Assembly (NCBI GenBank): GCA_030692055.1
Contig: JAUYCY010000071.1
Coordinates: 1 to 11,686, forward strand
Length of the DNA: 11,686 bases
Reading direction: 5' to 3'
DNA from: Candidatus Omnitrophota bacterium
GTDB lineage: Bacteria > Omnitrophota > Koll11 > Duberdicusellales > 4484-171
Every line of letters starts with the position of its first letter. Positions within the stretch are counted from its first letter, which is position 1. Below are positions 1 through 5,997 of this stretch, piece after piece. Made by a program: the position numbers and the translations under genes. The notes under the pieces are model-generated. The model was not told where the DNA came from and ran no database searches. It saw nothing but the letters and a program-made list of their open reading frames with translations.

Positions 1-16
1 TGAAAACATTAACAAT

Positions 17-56
17 TTTAATCACTGTAATCAAGTTTTAATCGCTGAAATCAGGG
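17..56. repeat. Two imperfect 20-bp tandem repeats
   Basis: Two adjacent 20-bp units beginning TTTAATC (17-36 and 37-56) match at 16 of 20 positions. They lie beyond the 3' end of the last secreted-protein gene and directly abut a hairpin. They resemble the other short-word intergenic repeats of this window in style, though the word differs. No coding role is apparent. Confidence 0.6.
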
Positions 57-80
57 ACTGGTGCGTTTCGCAACAGTCCC
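54..80. other. Hairpin-forming inverted repeat downstream of the secreted-protein operon
   Basis: GGGACTG (54-60) pairs with CAGTCCC (74-80), and TGCG (62-65) pairs with CGCA (69-72) around a TTT loop, giving an 11-bp stem with one G/A mismatch. It lies 66 bp beyond the stop codon of the last gene of the minus-strand operon, so it could end that transcript. In that orientation it is not followed by a run of T, so a classical intrinsic terminator is not supported. It could equally protect the 3' end of the mRNA or be the edge of a repeat element. Confidence 0.5.
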
Positions 81-145
81 ATAGTTAGAAAAAATAGCGG
101 ATAATTTTGGGGAATGTCCAGAAACAGAAGAAAGAATATAGGCTA

Positions 146-922
146 TTACTGCAACGCTTTACAAACAACACCGATACGTAAAATTCTGCCGGCATGGAAG
201 AAAGACCCGCAACTCGAAGGACAGCCACCAGCGGTCCACACCCTTACTCCGGTGACCATACTACCAGCGGGACATCTCGCTGAAATTTCAACTGGAAAGG
301 TGTCTTGTTCAAAAAGTGCTGGGTTACTTTGTATCGGTGCACTCTCCGGCCCAAGTTCTAAACTACCGAGTTTTTTCCAGATGTTACCGTCATAAAATTT
401 TAGGCCCGTATCTCCAGCGGCATTAGAATAATAGAGGCTGCCTTGTAAGTCTTGAGCTAGTCCGGTTGAAGCTACCGGCGCTTGGTTGGTAGGCACTAAC
501 CTTATTGCGCCAGCTTCTAAATCCGCATTAGGGGGAAGATTCGCAGCAGCCAAACCCACGCCCACATCCCCTTCTACCAGTAAGCCATTAAGGGGTGCAG
601 CTTGAGTTCCGGCGTAAGTGGCGCCGATTGCGGCAGAACCGGCTACATCCAATCTGTTTTGCGGAGTGGTTGTGCTGATACCCACATCTGCCACAATCCA
701 GACATCGCCGGTTTGAGTTACCGGGTCAGGAGCGTCTGCGCCGTCTAAGCCGCCGGAAGCACTATTATCTCCTACGCCAAGGGTACTAGTGACTAACCGG
801 TTATAAATCCCAAAAGGAGCAGGGTAATAGGTGGTGATAGTGAGGGTTTCCGGTTGGCTAAAAGCAGAAAAACAACACAAGAAAATCAACCAGAAACATA
901 AATTTAAGGCTCTAAAAAACAT
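146..922 (-). CDS. Secreted TTYYPAPFG-motif protein, copy 3 (258 aa)
   Basis: Function is not known. The ATG at 922 is chosen over an upstream in-frame TTG because AGGAG lies 9 bases before it and a signal peptide then starts at once (residues 1-22, ending AFS before QPETLT). The mature protein starts with TTYYPAPFG (30-38) and continues with GVGD, GDVWIVADVGISTTTPQNRLDV and AAIGATYAG...NGLLVEGDVGVG, reminiscent of GIGTT-P-LDV-G repeats in fibre-like proteins. One LYYS...LKFYDG-IWKKLG module follows at about 163-186. The C-terminal domain starts RCPAGSMVTGV and has four cysteines (217, 234, 238, 254). It is the last gene of a three-paralogue operon, 14 bp after the previous stop. Export by Sec and an extracellular or surface location are inferred; an adhesive or structural role is only a guess. 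Confidence 0.85.
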   Translation of the reverse strand: MFFRALNLCFWLIFLCCFSAFSQPETLTITTYYPAPFGIYNRLVTSTLGVGDNSASGGLDGADAPDPVTQTGDVWIVADVGISTTTPQNRLDVAGSAAIGATYAGTQAAPLNGLLVEGDVGVGLAAANLPPNADLEAGAIRLVPTNQAPVASTGLAQDLQGSLYYSNAAGDTGLKFYDGNIWKKLGSLELGPESAPIQSNPALFEQDTFPVEISARCPAGSMVTGVRVWTAGGCPSSCGSFFHAGRILRIGVVCKALQ

Positions 923-933
923 TCTTTTTATTT

Positions 934-938
934 CTCCT
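934..938 (-). promoter_or_regulatory. Ribosome binding site overlapping the preceding stop codon
   Basis: AGGAG on the minus strand overlaps the TAG stop (937-939) of the middle secreted-protein gene and lies 11 bases before the ATG at 922. It settles the start of the third copy and implies coupled translation of the two genes. Confidence 0.7.
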
Positions 939-1731
939 ATTGTAATGGTGTGCAATATGCTCTCATTCTTTCGATGTTAAAAATGGCTGGTTCCCCAGCT
1001 ACCTTACAAGGATTTGTAGTGCCACCCATGCGACAGTTGGAATACAACTCGAAGCCGGTCATAACTGAACCTGCCGGACAAGAGGCCCGCGCGCCTTCTG
1101 CGCCTACATTTACAGGCGCGCTGGGGTTTGCAACAAGAACAACATAATCTGTCGGTACGGTTTGGTCTACCTGTAGCTGTGCTCCGCCCAGACTCCTCGG
1201 CTGACCGGTATTATCGTAATATTTAAGCACATTTTCGCTGGTATCATAATAAAGAACGCCTTCGACAGTATAATTAGGCGCATCAGTAGAGATAAATTTT
1301 ATATGGTTTGCTGCTACGTCCGGCCCTTGGGTACAATCAGGGCTGATAACACCCACGCCCATATCGCCTCCTACCAGTAGGCCATTAAGGGGTGCGACTT
1401 GGATTCCGGCGTAGTTTGCGCCGATGGCGGCAGAGCCGGCTACATCCAATCTGTTTTGGGGATTAGTTGTGGCAATGCCTAAGTGCCCTGCAATCCAGAC
1501 ATCTCCAGGGTGAGTTGCCGGGTCAGGCACATCTAAGTTATCTAAGCCGTCGGAAGCATTACTATCTCCTACGCCAAGAGTGCGGGTAACTAACTGATTA
1601 TATACTCCAAAAGGAGCAGGATAATAGGTAGTGATAGTTACAGTTTCCTGGCTAAAGGCTGAAAAAGAAAAGAATAAAATTAAACTAAGAAAAGGAATTA
1701 CAGCTTTAAAAATTAAATTTTTTATCAGCAT
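937..1731 (-). CDS. Secreted TTYYPAPFG-motif protein, copy 2 (264 aa)
   Basis: Function is not known. The ATG at 1731 is preferred: it gives a compact signal peptide (residues 1-27, ending SAFS before QETVTI) and starts 4 bp after the stop of the upstream paralogue. An in-frame TTG at 1776 would overlap that gene by 41 bp and has no ribosome binding site. No clear Shine-Dalgarno precedes 1731 either, so re-initiation is likely. Mature layout: TTYYPAPFGVYNQLVT (34-49), GDVWIAGHLGIATTNPQNRLDV, AAIGANYAG...NGLLVGGDMGVG, one VLYYDTSENVLKYYD module (159-173), then a C-terminal domain opening SCPAGSVMTGF with cysteines at 218, 233, 242 and 260. The N-terminal half is nearly identical in DNA to the upstream copy, while the C-terminal half is not. 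A secreted or surface structural protein is the cautious reading. Confidence 0.85.
   Translation of the reverse strand: MLIKNLIFKAVIPFLSLILFFSFSAFSQETVTITTYYPAPFGVYNQLVTRTLGVGDSNASDGLDNLDVPDPATHPGDVWIAGHLGIATTNPQNRLDVAGSAAIGANYAGIQVAPLNGLLVGGDMGVGVISPDCTQGPDVAANHIKFISTDAPNYTVEGVLYYDTSENVLKYYDNTGQPRSLGGAQLQVDQTVPTDYVVLVANPSAPVNVGAEGARASCPAGSVMTGFELYSNCRMGGTTNPCKVAGEPAIFNIERMRAYCTPLQ
1441..1638 (-). repeat. Conserved DNA block shared with copy 1 (partner 2585-2782)
   Basis: Within the coding sequence, 1441-1521 matches 2585-2665 at 80 of 81 bases and 1563-1638 matches 2707-2782 at 74 of 76 bases; the 41 bp between them is more divergent. The blocks encode the GDVWIAGHLGIATTNPQNRLDV segment and the TTYYPAPFGVYNQLVT segment. 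Confidence 0.85.
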
Positions 1732-1735
1732 TTGT

Positions 1736-2890
1736 TTAATTAACGATTCTCTGACAGTGTAAGCCGATTTTTTCAATTACTAATACTGTACAGCCACTCT
1801 TAGTACAAGTTTTACGTGTATTCAGGAATACCTCTGTGGCAACGTAACCATCATCACAGTTCACAGTAGCATCAGGTCCCGGATTTTGGGCTGGATCGCC
1901 ATCGAGGCGGTCACTTAGATCAGTAACATCGCCCCATTGTAAACCGCTTATCTCTTTCCATTCAAAGCCGTCGTAATACTTGAAAAGGTGCGCGTTAGTA
2001 TCATAATACATTGCCCCTTCCAGGTTAGGATTGGCGAAAACTAAAGGCGCTGCAGATACATTATTCCTTACGACTCGAAAACTACCATTTTGACGTTGAT
2101 AGACAAGTCTCTGCGCAGCAGCATCATAGAAAACTAGCCGCGGGTCAGGAGGTGCGTTAATTACCGGCCATAGAGGTTGAGAATCGCCGATAGTGTTCCA
2201 ACCATTGGCAACTTGATACACAAGACGAAACGGAACAACAACATCTCCATAGAAAACTGCTTGCGGATTTGCAACCGATACATTTCCTGATGGCGGAACT
2301 TGGGGGCCGCCTATGGCTCTCCAGGTGCTGCCATCCAGAAACAAGAGTCGATCCAAAGAAACGTCATAGTAAACTCTTTTGTCGAAAACCGGTTCTTCCG
2401 GAACAACAGAAGCTTGAGGTTCTGTGCTTGGCGTTAATCTTAAGGTATTGCTTACTACTAAATCCGCTCCTAGGGTAAAGTCAGGGTTAGTGACGCCTAT
2501 ACCCACATCGCCTTCTACTAGTAAACCATTAGCCGGTGCGGCTTGCGCTCCGGCGTAAGCTGCACCGATTACACTAGAACCGTTTACATCCAATCTATTT
2601 TGGGGATTAGTTGTGGCAATGCCTAAGTGCCCTGCAATCCAGACATCTCCAGGGTGAGTTGCCGGATTAGGAGCGTCTGCGTCATCTAAGCCGCCGGAAG
2701 CATTATTATCTCCTACGCCAAGAGTGCTGGTAACTAACTGATTATATACTCCAAAAGGAGCAGGGTAATAGGTAGTGATAGTGATACTTTCGTGCTGCGA
2801 AAAGGCAAAATTAGTCAGTGTAAGAGAAAGAACTGGAAGGAGTATTAGTAGCAGAAACAGTTTACACAAGTACACAAAACATTTCTTCAT
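1736..2890 (-). CDS. Secreted TTYYPAPFG-motif protein, copy 1, long form (384 aa)
   Basis: First and longest gene of the three-paralogue operon; function not known. A signal peptide spans residues 1-31 (hydrophobic LFLLLILLPVLSL, ending FAFS before QHESITI). The shared N-terminal module follows: TTYYPAPFGVYNQLVT (39-54), GDVWIAGHLGIATTNPQNRLDV (81-102) and SSVIGAAYAG...NGLLVEGDVGIGVTNPD (105-137). It differs from its paralogues by an extra region of about 100 residues carrying several copies of the YYD module: 173-194, a partial copy near 222-235, 252-273 and 293-315. The C-terminal domain has cysteines at 345, 362, 367 and 379. The ATG at 2890 has no obvious Shine-Dalgarno, but a strong promoter lies just upstream. 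Sec-dependent export is inferred. The repeated modules suggest an elongated extracellular protein, possibly a fibre or adhesin; a pilus-like role cannot be told from sequence. Confidence 0.88.
   Translation of the reverse strand: MKKCFVYLCKLFLLLILLPVLSLTLTNFAFSQHESITITTYYPAPFGVYNQLVTSTLGVGDNNASGGLDDADAPNPATHPGDVWIAGHLGIATTNPQNRLDVNGSSVIGAAYAGAQAAPANGLLVEGDVGIGVTNPDFTLGADLVVSNTLRLTPSTEPQASVVPEEPVFDKRVYYDVSLDRLLFLDGSTWRAIGGPQVPPSGNVSVANPQAVFYGDVVVPFRLVYQVANGWNTIGDSQPLWPVINAPPDPRLVFYDAAAQRLVYQRQNGSFRVVRNNVSAAPLVFANPNLEGAMYYDTNAHLFKYYDGFEWKEISGLQWGDVTDLSDRLDGDPAQNPGPDATVNCDDGYVATEVFLNTRKTCTKSGCTVLVIEKIGLHCQRIVN
2585..2782 (-). repeat. Conserved DNA block shared with copy 2 (partner 1441-1638)
   Basis: Partner of the block at 1441-1638. 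The two near-identical segments (80/81 and 74/76 bases) contrast with the unrelated-looking C-terminal coding regions of the two genes. Confidence 0.85.
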
Positions 2891-2936
2891 ATAAACTTAG
2901 TTTTTAAAATAGCGTTAATAATTCGCAAGTTTATTT

Positions 2937-2965
2937 ATTGTAACACTCAATAATTAAGCTGTCAA
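2937..2965 (-). promoter_or_regulatory. Sigma70-type promoter for the secreted-protein operon
   Basis: On the minus strand, a perfect -35 box TTGACA (2965-2960) is followed after exactly 17 bp by TACAAT (2942-2937), one base from the TATAAT consensus. Transcription would begin near 2930, giving a leader of about 40 bases before the ATG at 2890. It lies in the gap after rsmA, so the three secreted-protein genes probably form their own transcription unit, strongly and perhaps constitutively expressed. No operator-like palindrome was seen. Confidence 0.75.
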
Positions 2966-3019
2966 GCTGAGAAGGATTTTTTTTCGTATGTAAACTCAAA
3001 CTAAGCCGAAACATTAGAG

Positions 3020-3799
3020 TTAAGTGGCGTTCGTATTATACGCAATTCGATCTGCAATAGCGACATATTCCTGCAATGATAAATTTTCTGGGCGACTATT
3101 TAGATTTATATTTAGTGAATTAAAAAATAAATGTTTGTCTAACGATAGCGGTAAAGAGTTAATAATCTTTTTTCTGCGTTGGCTAAAAGCCTGGCGGATA
3201 ATTTTAAAAAGAAAGGCTTCATTTTGCGCTTTATGTATTGGCTGTTTATAAAATTCTATTTTTATAAACGAAGAGTCGACTTCTGGAACAGGCGAAAATG
3301 CTTTTGCTGGTATATCAAAAATCTTAATCACTTTAGCGTAATACTGAATATAGCAACTTAAAAAACTATAAGGTTTGGTTGAAACTACTGCGGTAAGCTT
3401 ATCAACAAATTCTTTTTGAAACGTAAGATAGGCCCTCTTTATATATTCCCTGTTTTCAACTAAATATTTAATCAATGGATTGCTTATGTTATAAGGGACA
3501 TTACCGAAAATTACCATGTTTCTATCTAATTGCGAAAGTCTAAATTCAAGAATATCGTTATGGATAACTTCTACCTTAGCGTTATTTTTAAATTTTTCTT
3601 TTAATGTAGCTACAAATCGGCCATCAAGTTCTATGCAATATAATTTATTTGCTAGTTCTACGATATACACACTTATCTGTCCAACACCTGGGCCTATTTC
3701 TAACACATCCTCACCACTGATGTCAAGATTACTTACTATTTTATGAATATAATTGGCGTCTTTTAAAAATACTTGGCCAAGAGATTTAGAAAGCTTCAT
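3020..3799 (-). CDS. rsmA: 16S rRNA (adenine1518-N6/adenine1519-N6)-dimethyltransferase
   Basis: RsmA (KsgA) uses S-adenosylmethionine to dimethylate two adjacent adenines in the helix-45 loop of 16S rRNA late in 30S assembly. The 259-residue length is normal. Visible signatures are SLGQVFL (6-12; usual SLGQNFL), the SAM-binding loop EIGPGVGQ (34-41), the acidic IELD (56-59), the catalytic NVPYNIS (100-106; usual NLPY), QKEFVDKL (128-135), FSPVPEVDSSF (168-178) and RQAFSQRRKKIINSL (202-216). The small changes at GQVFL and NVPY are conservative, so activity is expected. No clear Shine-Dalgarno precedes the ATG at 3799, in a very AT-rich leader. It follows pdxA by 111 bp, the same order as in Enterobacteria, with a repeat element filling the gap. 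Confidence 0.95.
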   Translation of the reverse strand: MKLSKSLGQVFLKDANYIHKIVSNLDISGEDVLEIGPGVGQISVYIVELANKLYCIELDGRFVATLKEKFKNNAKVEVIHNDILEFRLSQLDRNMVIFGNVPYNISNPLIKYLVENREYIKRAYLTFQKEFVDKLTAVVSTKPYSFLSCYIQYYAKVIKIFDIPAKAFSPVPEVDSSFIKIEFYKQPIHKAQNEAFLFKIIRQAFSQRRKKIINSLPLSLDKHLFFNSLNINLNSRPENLSLQEYVAIADRIAYNTNAT

Positions 3800-3818
3800 A
3801 ATAATATATTCAAAACAA

Positions 3819-3900
3819 TAAATTTCTCAATTTCTATAAATTTCTACAAATTTCAAATTGAAATTAATAGAAACTTGCTTCGCGAAATTGGTAGAAATTA
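3819..3900. repeat. GAAATT-word intergenic repeat between pdxA and rsmA
   Basis: Four AATTTC words (3822-3855) are followed by GAAATT or GAAACT words (3860-3900) in the opposite sense, centred on the palindrome AATTTCAAATTGAAATT (3849-3865). The right half contains TTGCTTCGCGAA. Bases 3860-3892 match 7913-7945 at 31 of 33 positions. It starts 11 bp beyond the pdxA stop and ends before the rsmA start, so it would be transcribed as an AT-rich hairpin between the two genes. Confidence 0.75.
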
Positions 3901-3910
3901 TTGTTCGGGT

Positions 3911-4834
3911 TTATATTTTTAATCTAATCGCCAGTTTAATTGCTTCTACCATTGAGGAATGAAAAGGAATCTTATCTTTTCTCATTATATCATAAGCAAC
4001 GCCATGCGCTGGTGACGTCCTAATAATAGGCAGGCCTAAAGTTAAGTTAACGCCACTTTTAAGGGATAACAGCTTAAAAGGAATCATCGCTTGGTCATGG
4101 TAAAGGCATATAATACAGTCGTATTTTTTTAAATTTTGTTCGATGAAAATAGTGTCAGAAGGATATGGCCCATAAATTATTTTTTTTAAATCTTCAATCG
4201 CTTCACAAACTATCTTTTCTTCCCTATCCAAGAAAGTATCAATGCCAGCATGGGGATTTAAAGAAGTAACGGCGATTCTCGGTTTTTTTATCTTAAACAT
4301 ATTTTGTAAAGAATAATAAACTAAAGAGAAAGTATTGATTAACCTGCCTTTATCGATAAGTTTAGGCACTTCGCGCAACAGCCGGTGGCGCGTGAATAAA
4401 ACGACTTTCAGCTTTTGTGAAACCATAGCCATTGCTATGTTTTTTGCGCCAAAATAATCAGCCAAATATTCAGTATGCCCGCTAAAATTCCTAAAGGCGA
4501 GTTTCGTTGCTTCTTTTGATAACGGGGCAGTAACTAAGCGCTTTATTTTTTCTTTTTCAAGGATTTGCAAGGCTTTATTAAGATAATTCAAACTTGCTAT
4601 GCCCGCTTTTTTAGAAATATAGCCTTTTTTAATTTTCTCAATTTCCTTACTATTCAAATCAATTAAATTTATTCTTTTTTTTACTTTTTCATAAACAGGG
4701 ATATCTTGTAAGATCTTTTTATCGCCGACAACAAAAAAATCAGCATTCTCATCTATTAATGCGTATATCGCCTTTAAGGTAATAAGCGGGCCACAACCGG
4801 CGGGGTCGCCTGAGGTAACAATTAGTTTCGTCAT
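3911..4834 (-). CDS. pdxA: 4-hydroxythreonine-4-phosphate dehydrogenase
   Basis: PdxA oxidises 4-phosphohydroxy-L-threonine with NAD in the DXP-dependent route to pyridoxal phosphate; the product decarboxylates and is condensed with DXP by PdxJ. Family signatures run the whole 307 residues: GDPAGCGP (9-16; usually GDPAGIGPE, here followed by L), LVTAPLSKEA (100-109), GHTEYLADYFG (119-129), NPHAGIDTF (193-201), GPYPSDTIF (222-230), YHDQAMIPFK (245-254), LGLPIIRTSPAHGVAYDI (267-284). Metal-ligand histidines by family comparison would be H150 (TRH), H195 and H246. The start overlaps the surA stop by 4 bp (ATGA), so translation is coupled and no Shine-Dalgarno is evident. PdxA-like dehydrogenases acting on other four-carbon phosphorylated acids exist, but the surA-pdxA-rsmA order favours PdxA. 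Confidence 0.92.
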   Translation of the reverse strand: MTKLIVTSGDPAGCGPLITLKAIYALIDENADFFVVGDKKILQDIPVYEKVKKRINLIDLNSKEIEKIKKGYISKKAGIASLNYLNKALQILEKEKIKRLVTAPLSKEATKLAFRNFSGHTEYLADYFGAKNIAMAMVSQKLKVVLFTRHRLLREVPKLIDKGRLINTFSLVYYSLQNMFKIKKPRIAVTSLNPHAGIDTFLDREEKIVCEAIEDLKKIIYGPYPSDTIFIEQNLKKYDCIICLYHDQAMIPFKLLSLKSGVNLTLGLPIIRTSPAHGVAYDIMRKDKIPFHSSMVEAIKLAIRLKI

Positions 4835-5850
4835 GAATTGCTGGAATAAGTCACTATAACTGCCTTTTCCCTTAATTCTTTAACCCATTCCTGAAACCTT
4901 TTTTTAAATTTCGCATCCCAAATGATACTGTAAATTTTTTCGTTAGCTTGCTCTAGGGAAAGTTGCTGCGCAGCTATAATCTTTTCTAAATAAATAAAGT
5001 AGTTTTCATCGTTAATCTTTTTAACAAAAAATTCTCCTTCTTTTAAATTCTTAAGAGTTTTAGAAATGTCTTCATCTAAATCGGCTGCTGTAGCTTCTAG
5101 GTTCGCGAATACATTTCCGTATTCCTTTTTTGCTTCATCTATCCCGTTTGTTTTAACTGATTTCGTAACCTGACTTAAAAGATTTTTATCTTTTGTCTTT
5201 ACTATCCATATGGCATATTTCTGTGGCGAGAAAATTTCATTTACATGTTCTTTGTAGTAAGTGGCTATCTCTTGCGGCGATACGCTTATGTAACTGCTTA
5301 CGCGGTTGGTTATTAACTGACGCATTAAGTATTGCCCCTTGATTCTTTCCTTCAAAAGCGTAACGTTAATACCTCTCTCCACCAATGAATTTTCAAATTC
5401 CTCTCTTGACGGATACGAAGACATTATTTTGTCTAATTGATTATTTATCAAATAAGGAAATACCTCCATACTTGCCTTTTTTGCTTCTTCTAAAATCAGC
5501 TTATCTTCTATTAGACGTTGCAAGGCCTCATCCTTTGCTAACTTTTCATCTAGGGGTAGATTAGCAGCAGCATCAGGCATACGATAACCTATGACTTTAT
5601 AGTAATCTTCGAGGTCTTTTGCTGTGATAACATCGTTATTTACCCAAGCTACTATTTTTCCAACTTGCTCAGCATGTAAACTGAAATGTATAAATAACAT
5701 TACCGTAAGCAAGAAAATTACCTTCGGTAATGACTTTTTCAGGTTATTTTCAGTGGTTAGACCCTTCCTTTTAAAGGTATAGGAAGGTCTATCCTTTAGG
5801 ATTAGGAAAGTGTTATATACTTTCCTACACCATAAAATATTTCTTTTCAT
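4831..5850 (-). CDS. surA: SurA-like periplasmic chaperone with degenerate parvulin region
   Basis: A 339-residue exported protein of the SurA/PpiC N-domain type. ATG 5850 is chosen over TTG 5883 because AAAGGGGGG precedes it. The hydrophobic signal segment (KVIFLLTVMLFIHF) begins only at about residue 43 and ends ...SLHA near 60, leaving an unusually long, basic N-region. The mature part opens KIVAWVNNDVITAKDLEDY, then LQRLIEDKLILEEAKK and VSPQEIATYYKEHVNEIF, the typical SurA chaperone module. A region at about 212-290 ends LKEGEFF...YFIYLEKI, shaped like a parvulin domain but lacking the GGDLG-type signature, so chaperone activity without prolyl isomerisation is inferred. By family, it would escort unfolded outer-membrane proteins. 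It overlaps pdxA by 4 bp and follows mfd by 147 bp. The similarity is to the SurA family generally; strict orthology with E. coli SurA is supported mainly by gene order. Confidence 0.82.
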   Translation of the reverse strand: MKRNILWCRKVYNTFLILKDRPSYTFKRKGLTTENNLKKSLPKVIFLLTVMLFIHFSLHAEQVGKIVAWVNNDVITAKDLEDYYKVIGYRMPDAAANLPLDEKLAKDEALQRLIEDKLILEEAKKASMEVFPYLINNQLDKIMSSYPSREEFENSLVERGINVTLLKERIKGQYLMRQLITNRVSSYISVSPQEIATYYKEHVNEIFSPQKYAIWIVKTKDKNLLSQVTKSVKTNGIDEAKKEYGNVFANLEATAADLDEDISKTLKNLKEGEFFVKKINDENYFIYLEKIIAAQQLSLEQANEKIYSIIWDAKFKKRFQEWVKELREKAVIVTYSSNS

Positions 5851-5852
5851 AT

Positions 5853-5861
5853 CCCCCCTTT
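5853..5861 (-). promoter_or_regulatory. Ribosome binding site deciding the surA start
   Basis: AAAGGGGGG ends 2 bases before the ATG at 5850; its AAGG portion has normal spacing. It supports this ATG over the in-frame TTG at 5883, whose upstream sequence lacks any purine-rich box. Confidence 0.6.
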
Positions 5862-5880
5862 CCTGTAGAAATTCAAAAAC

Positions 5881-5987
5881 CAAAAATCAAACATCAAAAC
5901 CACAAATTAAAATTAAAAACTTTCTGATTTTCTATTATCATTTTTGGACTTTAATATTTATATTTGCTTTTTAATATTTGATTTTTG
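5881..5987. repeat. AT-rich inverted-repeat intergenic element between mfd and surA
   Basis: CAAAAATCAAA (5881-5891) is the exact inverse complement of TTTGATTTTTG (5977-5987), and further AAAATTAAA/TTTAAT words lie inside both arms. The element fills nearly all of the gap between the mfd stop (5998) and the surA leader. In RNA it could fold into a long weak hairpin. It lacks a GC stem, so I do not call it a terminator. Confidence 0.65.
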
Positions 5988-5997
5988 ATTTTTATAT

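Noticed and set aside
54..80. Rho-independent terminator
   Set aside because: The stem is adequate but no T run follows it on the minus strand, where the operon is transcribed.
923..955. Longer N-terminus for the third secreted protein from a TTG at 955
   Set aside because: It overlaps the previous gene, places extra residues before the signal peptide, and ignores the AGGAG-supported ATG at 922.
1732..1776. Longer N-terminus for the second secreted protein from a TTG at 1776
   Set aside because: It would overlap the upstream gene by 41 bp, has no ribosome binding site and adds non-signal residues before a normal signal peptide.
2269..2478. Plus-strand open frame inside the first secreted-protein gene, and similar plus-strand frames elsewhere in the window
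   Set aside because: They lie opposite well-supported minus-strand genes, have no recognisable domain or ribosome binding site, and their composition follows from the gene on the other strand.
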